Shown here: piece by piece, positions 1-6,372 of the stretch
Numbering within the stretch: position 1 is the first letter of the stretch
Layout of the letters: each line of letters starts with the position of its first letter
Origin: an uncultured Clostridia bacterium
GTDB taxonomy: Bacteria; Bacillota; Clostridia; TANB77; CAG-508
Direction of reading: 5' to 3'
Length of the DNA: 20,291 bases
Assembly: GCA_944390305.1 (NCBI GenBank)
Contig: CALXPX010000008.1
Span: forward strand, 1-20,291
Program-made: the position numbers and the translations under genes
The notes under the pieces: generated by a model
Database searches by the model: none
Told to the model about the DNA's origin: nothing
What the model saw: the letters and a program-made list of their open reading frames with translations, nothing else

Positions 1-49
1 TATAAACAATAAAATAGATTTTTCATTTGTAAAAAAATTCTAAAAAACG

Positions 50-78
50 TTTACTTTAAAATTAACGTATGCTATAAT
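50..78 (+). promoter_or_regulatory. Sigma-A promoter with extended -10, upstream of the Ig-like protein gene
   Basis: The -35 is TTTACT at 50-55 and the -10 is a perfect TATAAT at 73-78, with a 17-bp spacer. TGC directly precedes the -10, which makes it an extended -10 (TGnTATAAT) and compensates for the weak -35. Transcription would begin near 85, about 44 nt before the ATG at 129. Confidence 0.7.
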
Positions 79-128
79 GCAAAATAGATATAATAATAAT
101 AGAAAAATAAACACAAGAGGTGTATATA

Positions 129-1094
129 ATGAATCAAATTTTATCAATGCAATCTAGTATGAATGATAAAAATAATCAGAACAATATAAATAAGGCAAAA
201 AGCCCTAATCAATATAACAATAAAGCAAATATTAATTCTATTCTTAGAGTTTTTTCTTTGCTTTTAATACTATTTGGAATTATTTTAATAGGAAGTTCTG
301 TTTATGGAATTATTAATTCTACTCCAAAGCTTAAAGATAATATAAGTGTAGACACAGAAAATATTGGAATAGAAGCAACAATAAAAGTTACTGGAGAAAA
401 ACCAATAAAACAAATTTCATATAAATGGGGACAAGGGGCAGAAACTGTAATACAAGGAAATGGAACTGTACAATTAGAAGCAGTAATAGAAATACCAGAT
501 GGAAATAATATTTTAAATATAACTGTAACAGACTATTATGGAAATACTTCAGATTTTCAAAAACAATATATAAATGAAAGAAATGATAAAACCAAGCCTA
601 CAATAGAAATACCAACAGTTACAGGAAATATGCTAAATATAGTTGTAAAAGATGATACTGAAGTAGCATATTTAACATATAAATGGAATAACGAACAAGA
701 AACAAGAGTAGACGTACCTTCTGAACAAGTTAATAAAACAGAATTTCAAACAAGTATAGAAGTTATAAAAGGAGAAAATACTCTAACAATAGTAGCTGTA
801 GATAAAGAAGGAAATAAAACTGAAAGAACAGAAAAAATAAAAGGTGCAAATAAACCTACATTTACAGTTACAACAGAAGGTAATAATATAGTAATTAATG
901 CAAAAGACGATGAAGGAATTAGTAAAATATCAATAACAGTAGATGGAGTAACTACGGATACAGGTGATACACCGATTAATCTAAAAGAAGTCGAAGCAAA
1001 ACAAGAACTTACTCCAGGAGAACACACAATAACTATAACAGTAACCAATTTAAGTGGACTTACAGAAGAACAATCATTTAATGCTACATTATAA
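129..1094 (+). CDS. Membrane-anchored protein with three Ig-like extracellular repeats
   Basis: I do not recognise a named family. I chose the ATG at 129 (321 aa) because AGAGGTG at 116-122 is a well-spaced ribosome binding site for it. The upstream in-frame GTG at 120 lies inside that site. The product has an Asn/Lys-rich cytoplasmic N-terminus of about 36 residues, one hydrophobic segment at about 38-62 and a beta-rich extracellular part. Three repeats of 75-90 residues can be aligned by eye. Each ends in a pattern like 'NTLTIVAVDKEGN' or 'NILNITVTDYYGN', typical of bacterial Ig-like or cadherin-like modules. There is no LPXTG motif, lipobox or cysteine pattern. The stop is 10 nt before the start of the GGDEF gene, so the two are probably co-transcribed. 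A role in surface adhesion or sensing is inference. Confidence 0.75.
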   Translation: MNQILSMQSSMNDKNNQNNINKAKSPNQYNNKANINSILRVFSLLLILFGIILIGSSVYGIINSTPKLKDNISVDTENIGIEATIKVTGEKPIKQISYKWGQGAETVIQGNGTVQLEAVIEIPDGNNILNITVTDYYGNTSDFQKQYINERNDKTKPTIEIPTVTGNMLNIVVKDDTEVAYLTYKWNNEQETRVDVPSEQVNKTEFQTSIEVIKGENTLTIVAVDKEGNKTERTEKIKGANKPTFTVTTEGNNIVINAKDDEGISKISITVDGVTTDTGDTPINLKEVEAKQELTPGEHTITITVTNLSGLTEEQSFNATL

Positions 1095-1104
1095 GAGGTG
1101 AAAT

Positions 1105-2088
1105 ATGAAAAATATATATATTTTAGATGAAGATAATGAGAATACTTTAACTAATTCGTTAAAGAAGATAATGAAAAAAGAAAAAAGTATCAAAATAAGA
1201 AATTACAAACCAGATGATTTAGAGGATGCATTAATTAATATTCCAGATCTTGTTGTGATAAATGAAGACAATATAAGTTTAGATATTAATGATGTTTTCA
1301 ATAAAATAAAAGAAAACGAAGATAATTCTATAACGCCAATCATAGTAATATCATCTAATATGGACGAAAATCATATTATAAATATTTTAAAAAATGATGT
1401 AGAAGTTTATTTAAATGCACCGGTAAATGATGAGATATTATACTATTCAATAATGAACATAATGAAACTATTAAATAGAAATAGAATGGTAAGCCCTCTT
1501 ACTGGCTTACCAGGAAATGTTCAAATACAAGCAGAAATGAAAAAAAGACTAGCAAATAATGAAAAATATGCAATGATTTATATAGATTTAGATAATTTTA
1601 AAGCATATAATGATACTTATGGATTTTCTAATGGAGATGAAATAATAAAATTTACAGCAAAGGTAATAACAAAATATGTTCTAAGAAATGATGAAAATGA
1701 ACAAAACTTTGTCGGTCATATTGGTGGAGACGACTTTGTAGCAATTGTAGAAGATGAAGATTATGAAAAAATATGCCAAAACATCATTGCTGAATTTGAT
1801 AAATGTATAGAAAAATTCTTCACTAAAGAAGATGTGGAAAGAGGATATATAGAAGTAGAAAATAGAAAAGGAATAATGGAACAATTTCCTTTAACTACTA
1901 TAAGCGTTGGAGTTGTTGAAGTTACAAGCGAAAGATTCAAAAATACATTAGAAATAGGAGAAGCGGGAGCAGCTGTGAAACACTTAGCAAAAACAATATA
2001 TGGCAGTACATATGTAATAGATAGAAGAAAAAATAGAGATGAAGCTTTTGATAAAGCAGATAAGAAGAAAATGTTAATAGGAAAATAA
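1105..2088 (+). CDS. GGDEF-domain protein with degenerate receiver domain
   Basis: Residues 1-120 look like a response-regulator receiver and 128-320 like a GGDEF domain. The GGDEF part has the usual 'SPLTGLPGN' entry (about 130-138), metal-binding D161 in 'IDLDNF' and the signature GGDDF at 207-211. It may therefore be an active diguanylate cyclase making c-di-GMP. The RxxD inhibitory site expected five residues before the signature is not present. In the receiver, the strand-3 phospho-acceptor Asp position reads N53 ('DLVVINED'). The usual 'YLTKP' loop reads 'YLNAP', so the conserved Lys is Ala105. It is likely a phosphorylation-independent pseudo-receiver. The gene starts at ATG behind AGAGGTG and follows the Ig-like gene by 10 nt. 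No kinase is adjacent. Cytoplasmic; there are no membrane segments. Confidence 0.88.
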   Translation: MKNIYILDEDNENTLTNSLKKIMKKEKSIKIRNYKPDDLEDALINIPDLVVINEDNISLDINDVFNKIKENEDNSITPIIVISSNMDENHIINILKNDVEVYLNAPVNDEILYYSIMNIMKLLNRNRMVSPLTGLPGNVQIQAEMKKRLANNEKYAMIYIDLDNFKAYNDTYGFSNGDEIIKFTAKVITKYVLRNDENEQNFVGHIGGDDFVAIVEDEDYEKICQNIIAEFDKCIEKFFTKEDVERGYIEVENRKGIMEQFPLTTISVGVVEVTSERFKNTLEIGEAGAAVKHLAKTIYGSTYVIDRRKNRDEAFDKADKKKMLIGK

Positions 2089-2096
2089 ATGTGTAT

Positions 2097-2116
2097 AAAA
2101 AGTGCAAAACTTTTTT
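2097..2116 (+). terminator. Weak possible intrinsic terminator after the GGDEF gene
   Basis: A 7-bp stem, AAAAAGT (2097-2103) with ACTTTTT (2109-2115), has loop GCAAA and a six-T run inside its right arm. It lies just after the GGDEF stop and before the mraZ promoter. The stem is almost all A/T, so termination may be inefficient. Confidence 0.35.
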
Positions 2117-2144
2117 AAAAAATAAAATTTTTTTTAAAAAGCTA

Positions 2145-2173
2145 TTGCATTTTTTTTTATGTTGTATTACAAT
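2145..2173 (+). promoter_or_regulatory. Promoter of the mraZ-led cell-wall cluster
   Basis: The -35 is TTGCAT at 2145-2150 and the -10 is TACAAT at 2168-2173, with a 17-bp spacer and a T-rich tract between them. The predicted start of transcription near 2180 falls at the first MraZ box. This fits repression by a bound factor just downstream of the promoter. Confidence 0.72.
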
Positions 2174-2180
2174 CTAATTG

Positions 2181-2206
2181 AAGTGGAGAAAAGTGGCACA
2201 AAGTGG
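2181..2206 (+). promoter_or_regulatory. MraZ operator: three AAGTGG boxes at 10-bp period
   Basis: AAGTGG occurs exactly at 2181, 2191 and 2201, so each copy is followed by four variable bases and all face the same side of the helix. A decayed copy, AGGTAG, follows in phase at 2211, and AAGTGA lies near 2222. MraZ is known to bind short direct repeats of this kind at 10-bp spacing upstream of its own gene: GTGG/TGGG-type boxes in E. coli and AAAGTG-type boxes in Mycoplasma. The site covers the predicted +1 region of the mraZ transcript, so autorepression of the cluster is the likely function. Confidence 0.85.
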
Positions 2207-2234
2207 TGACAGGTAGAAAGGAAGTGAGTAAAAG

Positions 2235-2675
2235 TTGTTAATAGGGGAATTTGAACATTCTCTAGATGTTAAAGGTAGACTAATAATGCCAGCAAAAATA
2301 AGAGAGGACATGGGAGATAAATTCATTATAACTAAAGGATTAGATGGATGTTTGTTTGGATTTTCAAGTAAAGAATGGAACAACTTTGAAGAAAAATTAA
2401 AAACTTTACCACTTACCAATAAAAATGCAAGAGACTTTGTTAGACTTTTCCTATCAGGAGCAACAGAATGTGAAATAGATAAACAAGGAAGATTCTTGAT
2501 AGCTGGTAACTTAAGAAAATATGCTTCACTAGAAAAAGAAGCTGTTATTACAGGTGTAGGAACCAGAATTGAAATTTGGGACAAGGAAAAATGGGATGCA
2601 TATAATAGTGAAGAAAATCTATCTGCTGACCAAATAGCTGAAAATATGGCTAACCTTGGAATGCTTAGTATATAA
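2235..2675 (+). CDS. mraZ: Transcriptional regulator MraZ
   Basis: MraZ is the DNA-binding regulator encoded first in dcw clusters. It is a ring-forming protein with two SpoVT-AbrB-like swapped-hairpin domains. Both are visible: the N-terminal signature 'HSLDVKGRLIMPAKIRE' (D11, R15) and the second copy 'IDKQGRFLIAGNLR' (D82, R86). At 146 aa it matches the usual length of about 140-150. I place the start at TTG 2235 because the protein then opens 'MLIGEFEHSLD', like family members, and AAAGGAAG lies about 10 nt upstream. The boxes at 2181-2206 make it probable that it represses its own operon. A 261-nt gap follows before rsmH, longer than usual for this pair, with its own regulatory signals. 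Confidence 0.96.
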   Translation: MLIGEFEHSLDVKGRLIMPAKIREDMGDKFIITKGLDGCLFGFSSKEWNNFEEKLKTLPLTNKNARDFVRLFLSGATECEIDKQGRFLIAGNLRKYASLEKEAVITGVGTRIEIWDKEKWDAYNSEENLSADQIAENMANLGMLSI

Positions 2676-2718
2676 CTTGCAAAAGTTTATATAAATTTTA
2701 CTAAAGAAAACATAAGTT

Positions 2719-2869
2719 ACAAAAGATAAAAAAACAATGAACAAAAGATAAATTTTTCAATGAGTTTTACATAGGATGAAGATATATTTTACGAAAGAGT
2801 AAGGTATACCAAAGATAAAAACAGCAAAATACCAATTTTATACAAAAGATAACATACAAAGGATAACAT
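2719..2869 (+). repeat. Degenerate direct repeats (ACAAAAGATAA) in the mraZ-rsmH gap
   Basis: Copies begin at 2719 (ACAAAAGATAA), 2741 (ACAAAAGATAA), 2808 (ACCAAAGATAA), 2842 (ACAAAAGATAACAT) and 2856 (ACAAAGGATAACAT). The last two form an almost perfect 14-bp tandem duplication. The other intervals are 22, 67 and 34 bp, so spacing is irregular. They could be remnants of duplication, a protein-binding array or chance in A-rich DNA. There is no open reading frame of note in the gap. Confidence 0.5.
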
Positions 2870-2907
2870 AAGCAGCAACAGTTGGCTTGACCAGCCAACT
2901 GCTTATG
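2867..2907. promoter_or_regulatory. Composite dyad / hairpin upstream of rsmH
   Basis: CAGTTGGCT (2879-2887) and AGCCAACTG (2893-2901) are perfect inverted repeats around the 5-nt centre TGACC. An outer pair, CATAAGCAG (2867-2875) with CTGCTTATG (2899-2907), is also perfect. The two pairings share bases, so the full fold is a 9-bp outer stem, a 6-nt bulge on the left side and a 6-bp inner stem. No T-run follows, so it is not a standard terminator. The centre coincides with the -35 of a candidate promoter, so it may act as an operator. In RNA read through from mraZ it would be a stable hairpin. Confidence 0.7.
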
Positions 2908-2914
2908 CTATTAT
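2887..2914 (+). promoter_or_regulatory. Candidate rsmH promoter embedded in the dyad
   Basis: TTGACC (2887-2892) is a 5/6 match to the -35 consensus. TATTAT (2909-2914) lies 16 bp downstream and is preceded by TGC (2906-2908), an extended -10. Transcription from here would start near 2921, leaving only about 16 nt including the AAGGAG site before the rsmH TTG. Confidence 0.55.
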
Positions 2915-2936
2915 AAAATTTGCAAGGAGTAGCCAA

Positions 2937-3869
2937 TTGGAATTTAAACATATACCAGTGTTATTAAATGAAACAATAGAAGGTCTAAATATAAAACCAG
3001 ACGGAATTTATGTCGATGGTACAATTGGAGGAGCGGGACATAGTAAAGAAATAATAAAGAGGTTATCATCAAAAGGTTTTCTAATAGGAATAGATAAAGA
3101 CGATGAAGCTCTAAATGCAGCCCAAATAGCTCTTAAAGATTTTTCTAATTATAAATTAATACACGGGAATCATGACAATATTAAAGAAATTTTAGAAGAG
3201 CTAGGCATAGAAAAAGTAGATGGAATTTTGCTAGATTTAGGAGTATCTTCATATCAATTAGATGAAAGAAAAAGAGGATTTAGCTATATTGGAAATGAAA
3301 GATTAGATATGAGAATGGATAAAAGTCAGGTACTCTCTGCATATGAAGTGGTAAATGAATACAAAGAAGATAAATTAGCACAAATTATTTATGAATATGG
3401 GGAAGAAAAATTTTCAAAAAGAATTGCAAGAAATATTTGCTTAGAAAGAAACAAAAAGACAATAGAAACTACAAAAGAATTATCAGACATCATATCTAAA
3501 TCTGTACCAATAAGTAGAGATGGACATCCTGCAAAAAAAACATTTCAAGCAATTAGAATAGAAGTAAATGATGAGCTTAAGCCATTACATAAAACAGTAA
3601 TAGATTCTATAAAATGCCTAAAAGAGAATGGAAGACTTTGCATTATAACATTTCATTCTTTAGAAGATAGAGAAGTAAAAGAGGCATATATAGAGGCAGA
3701 AGGAAAGTGCACATGCCCTAAAGATTTACCGTATTGCATATGTAAAGCGAAATCATATGGAAAAATTATAAATAAAAAACCAATAGAAGCAACTAAAGAA
3801 GAACTAATCAATAATTCTAGAGCTAAAAGTGCAAAATTAAGAATTTTTGAAAGAAGAGAAAAGAGGTGA
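2937..3869 (+). CDS. rsmH: 16S rRNA (cytosine-N4)-methyltransferase RsmH (MraW)
   Basis: RsmH methylates N4 of the conserved cytosine equivalent to E. coli 16S C1402, using S-adenosylmethionine, in the cytoplasm. The family opening 'HIPVLLNETIEGL' is present, as are the SAM-binding 'DGTIGGAGHS' (GGAGHS 31-36), 'GIDKD', 'DLGVSS' at 100-105, 'GFSY...RLDMRMD' and 'TFHSLEDR' near 238-245. A cysteine-rich loop, CxCPxxxPxCxC, sits at 258-269, as in many Firmicute homologues. The length of 310 aa is normal. The start is TTG at 2937, with AAGGAG at 2924-2929. The stop overlaps the ribosome binding site of the ftsL-like gene, so translation is probably coupled. A candidate private promoter lies directly upstream. 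Confidence 0.97.
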   Translation: MEFKHIPVLLNETIEGLNIKPDGIYVDGTIGGAGHSKEIIKRLSSKGFLIGIDKDDEALNAAQIALKDFSNYKLIHGNHDNIKEILEELGIEKVDGILLDLGVSSYQLDERKRGFSYIGNERLDMRMDKSQVLSAYEVVNEYKEDKLAQIIYEYGEEKFSKRIARNICLERNKKTIETTKELSDIISKSVPISRDGHPAKKTFQAIRIEVNDELKPLHKTVIDSIKCLKENGRLCIITFHSLEDREVKEAYIEAEGKCTCPKDLPYCICKAKSYGKIINKKPIEATKEELINNSRAKSAKLRIFERREKR

Positions 3870-3875
3870 TAACTT

Positions 3876-4370
3876 TTGATTAATTATTACGAATATGAAA
3901 CAAGTCCAAGAAAACTTAGTCCAGACTATGAAGAAAATCATAATGAAGTAAAAAAAACAAGGACAAAAAAACGTGTAAATAATAAGAAAAATAAAGCAGT
4001 AGAATATTCAAGAAAAAAAACAAAGTATATAATAGAAATAGCACTTGCATTCGTAATATTACTAACCATTAGTTATCGATATTCATTAATAAATACTAAA
4101 TTTAGTGAAAAAGAGAGTTTAAAGACAGAACTAGCAGAAATACAAAAACAAAATGCTCAATTACAATTAAATATAGAAAAAGGTACTAATATAAATAATG
4201 TAGAGCAACAAGCAAAAGAAAAATTAGGAATGAAAAAATTAGATAATAGCCAAAAAGTATATGTTAGTCTACCAAAAGAAGATTATGTTGTATCTGGTAC
4301 AGAAGAAGTAGAAAAATCAGAAGAAGAAACTTGGTGGGAAGCATTAATTAATGATTTGTTAGGAAAATAA
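3876..4370 (+). CDS. ftsL: FtsL/DivIC-like bitopic cell-division protein
   Basis: FtsL-type proteins are single-pass membrane proteins that join the divisome and link it to the FtsW-PBP synthase pair. This 164-aa product has a basic cytoplasmic N-terminus (Lys/Arg-rich at about 24-50), one membrane segment at about 51-73 and an extracellular coiled coil at about 76-104. It then has the 'NVEQQAKEKLGMKKLDNSQ' region typical of FtsL/DivIC. An acidic tail with a Trp pair ('EETWWEAL') ends the protein. The assignment rests on architecture and position between rsmH and the PBP gene; sequence conservation is low in this family, and DivIC is the alternative. The start is TTG at 3876, behind AGAGGTGAT that overlaps the rsmH stop. 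Confidence 0.85.
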   Translation: MINYYEYETSPRKLSPDYEENHNEVKKTRTKKRVNNKKNKAVEYSRKKTKYIIEIALAFVILLTISYRYSLINTKFSEKESLKTELAEIQKQNAQLQLNIEKGTNINNVEQQAKEKLGMKKLDNSQKVYVSLPKEDYVVSGTEEVEKSEEETWWEALINDLLGK

Positions 4371-4407
4371 GAATAAGATGTATAAAATAATATCTTGTTC
4401 TTTTTTT
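4371..4407 (+). terminator. Possible intrinsic terminator or attenuator between ftsL and the PBP gene
   Basis: GAATAAGAT (4371-4379) pairs with ATCTTGTTC (4392-4400) as nine base pairs including one U-G wobble, around a 12-nt loop. Seven Ts follow at 4401-4407. It sits in the 74-nt gap and no convincing promoter separates it from the PBP gene, so partial read-through is implied. Confidence 0.5.
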
Positions 4408-4444
4408 GTGCTTATAAAATAAAATATATTGATGGAGGGAAAAT

Positions 4445-6214
4445 ATGATAGGAAAAATTAGTGCAAAAAAAAGAATGAAAAATTCTATTTTTCTAATCCT
4501 TTTTATAATAGGAGCTTTAATTTTAAGAATAGGATATCTTCAATTAATTGAAGGAAATGAACTAAAAGAAAAAGCATATGCTCAGCAAACATCAGATAGA
4601 AGTGTAAATGCAAAAAGAGGTACTATATATGACTCAACAGGAAAAACAGTTCTTGCTGTAAGTAGTACTGTTGAAACAATTACAATTAATCCCGGAAATA
4701 TAAAAGAAGAAGATAAGGAAAAAGTAGCAAGAAAATTATCTGAGCTTTTTGAATTAGATTATGAAAAGACATTAAAAAAAGTAAAAAAACGTTCTTCAAT
4801 AGAAACAATTGTTAAAAAAGTAGATAAGGAAAAAACAAATGAATTAAGGACATGGATGAATGAAAATAATATAAAAGAAGGAATAAATATAGATGAAGAT
4901 ACAAAAAGATATTATCCATTAAATAGTTTGGCATCGCAAGTTATTGGATTTTGCGGATCAGATAATCAAGGACTAAATGGTATAGAAGCAAAATATGATG
5001 AATACTTAAAGGGAAAAGCAGGAACTATAAGTAGGATAACAGATGCATCAGGAGGAATAATAGATGGTGCAGCTGAGGAATATACAGAACCGCAAGATGG
5101 AGATGACTTAATATTAACAATAGATGCGACAATTCAAGGAATAGCCGAAAAACATTTAAAAGAAGCATGCATAGATAATAAATGCACAGATGGAGGAAAT
5201 ATCATTGTAATGAATCCAAAAAATGGAGATATATTAGCTTTGGCTGGTTATCCAGACTACAACTTAAATGAACCATTTGCAGTAGATGAAAATTTATCTA
5301 AAGAAGAACAAACAAAGCAAATGCAGGGAGTATGGAGAAATAAAGCAATATCAGATACTTATGAACCAGGTTCAACTTTCAAATTAGTGACTACATCTGC
5401 AGCACTAGAAGAAGGAATAACATCGCCAGATAAAGAAGGAGAATTTTGCTGTATAGGACATATTGAAGTAGCAGGTGTAAAAATGAAATGTTGGAGATAT
5501 TATAATCCCCATGGAAGTGAGAGTTTAAGACAGGCATTAATGAACTCATGCAATCCTGTATTTATAGGATTAGGACAAAAAATAGGAGTGCACAAATATT
5601 ATGAATATCTAAATAAATTTGGATTTTTTAACATAACTGGAATAGATTTACCAGGAGAAGCAGGTTCTATTTTCTTAAAAGAAGAAAAAGTAGGACCTGT
5701 AGAGTTAGGAACAATTTCATTTGGCCAAAGATTTGAAATAACTCCAATACAAATGGCCACGATGCTATCAACTATTGCAAATGGTGGTATATACATAAAG
5801 CCAAGAGTAGTAAAACAAATTATTAGCAATGTAGAGAAAGATGAAAACGGAAATGAAAAAGTAACAAATATAGAACCCCAAAAAGGAGAAAGAGTTATTT
5901 CAGAAAAAACAGCAAAAGAAGTATTAAGTATGATGGGATCGGTGGTTTCAGAAGGAACAGGAAAAAATGCAAAAGTAGAAGGATATTCAATAGGTGGAAA
6001 GACAGGAACATCAGAAGATGGCGTAAATACTAATAAATATGTAACATCCTTTATAGGAACAGCGCCAATAGAGGATCCACAAGTAGTTATATTAATAACA
6101 TTATATAATCCTACAGGAGAAGGAGGACATCAAGGAGGAGGAGTAGCAGCACCTGTCGGAGGTCAATTATTTAGTGAAATTTTACCATATTTAGAAGTTC
6201 AAAAAAATGAATAA
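4445..6214 (+). CDS. ftsI: Class B penicillin-binding protein (FtsI/SpoVD-like transpeptidase)
   Basis: This enzyme cross-links septal or spore peptidoglycan at the outer face of the membrane. It has an N-terminal membrane anchor at about 14-36, a dimerisation/pedestal region beginning at 'RGTIYDSTGK' (58-67), and a transpeptidase domain from about residue 220. All three active-site motifs are visible: STFK with S310 as the acyl-ester nucleophile, SCN at 368-370 and KTGT at 519-522. At 589 aa it ends soon after the catalytic domain and has no PASTA repeat, unlike B. subtilis SpoVD, so an FtsI-type role is more likely than a strict SpoVD one. The start is ATG at 4445 behind GGAGGG. It closes the first dcw segment and is followed by a strong hairpin. 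Confidence 0.94.
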   Translation: MIGKISAKKRMKNSIFLILFIIGALILRIGYLQLIEGNELKEKAYAQQTSDRSVNAKRGTIYDSTGKTVLAVSSTVETITINPGNIKEEDKEKVARKLSELFELDYEKTLKKVKKRSSIETIVKKVDKEKTNELRTWMNENNIKEGINIDEDTKRYYPLNSLASQVIGFCGSDNQGLNGIEAKYDEYLKGKAGTISRITDASGGIIDGAAEEYTEPQDGDDLILTIDATIQGIAEKHLKEACIDNKCTDGGNIIVMNPKNGDILALAGYPDYNLNEPFAVDENLSKEEQTKQMQGVWRNKAISDTYEPGSTFKLVTTSAALEEGITSPDKEGEFCCIGHIEVAGVKMKCWRYYNPHGSESLRQALMNSCNPVFIGLGQKIGVHKYYEYLNKFGFFNITGIDLPGEAGSIFLKEEKVGPVELGTISFGQRFEITPIQMATMLSTIANGGIYIKPRVVKQIISNVEKDENGNEKVTNIEPQKGERVISEKTAKEVLSMMGSVVSEGTGKNAKVEGYSIGGKTGTSEDGVNTNKYVTSFIGTAPIEDPQVVILITLYNPTGEGGHQGGGVAAPVGGQLFSEILPYLEVQKNE

Positions 6215-6219
6215 ATAAA

Positions 6220-6250
6220 AATAAAATGCACTACATAAGTGCATTTTATT
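6220..6250. terminator. Terminator-like hairpin after the PBP gene
   Basis: AATAAAATGCACT (6220-6232) and AGTGCATTTTATT (6238-6250) form a perfect 13-bp stem with loop ACATA. The right arm supplies only TTTTATT, so the U-tract is modest. The symmetry could serve either strand. It separates the first dcw segment from the accessory block. Confidence 0.75.
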
Positions 6251-6302
6251 ATATAAGGATAAAATATAAATTATACTGTAATATGATTATAAAAAAGTAA
6301 AG

Positions 6303-6331
6303 ATTACAAAAAATTGAAATTATGATATAAT
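6303..6331 (+). promoter_or_regulatory. Extended -10 promoter of the LtaS-like gene
   Basis: ATTACA (6303-6308) is followed after 17 bp by TATAAT (6326-6331). TGA directly before the -10 gives the TGnTATAAT form. The leader would be about 35 nt, ending in GGAGG just before the ATG at 6373. Confidence 0.6.
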
Positions 6332-6372
6332 AATACTACAAAATACAGCAAGTTCTAATAATTGGAGGAATA

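Noticed and set aside
120..128. GTG at 120 as the start of the Ig-like gene
   Set aside because: This GTG is part of the AGAGGTG ribosome binding site for the ATG at 129.
746..1048. A 100-codon open frame on the - strand inside the Ig-like gene
   Set aside because: It is the antisense shadow of a well-supported gene, with no ribosome binding site and an odd Val/Ser-rich product. The other - strand frames, for example at 2174-2584, 5599-5829, 12341-12703, 13510-13887 and 16403-16789, were rejected for the same reason.
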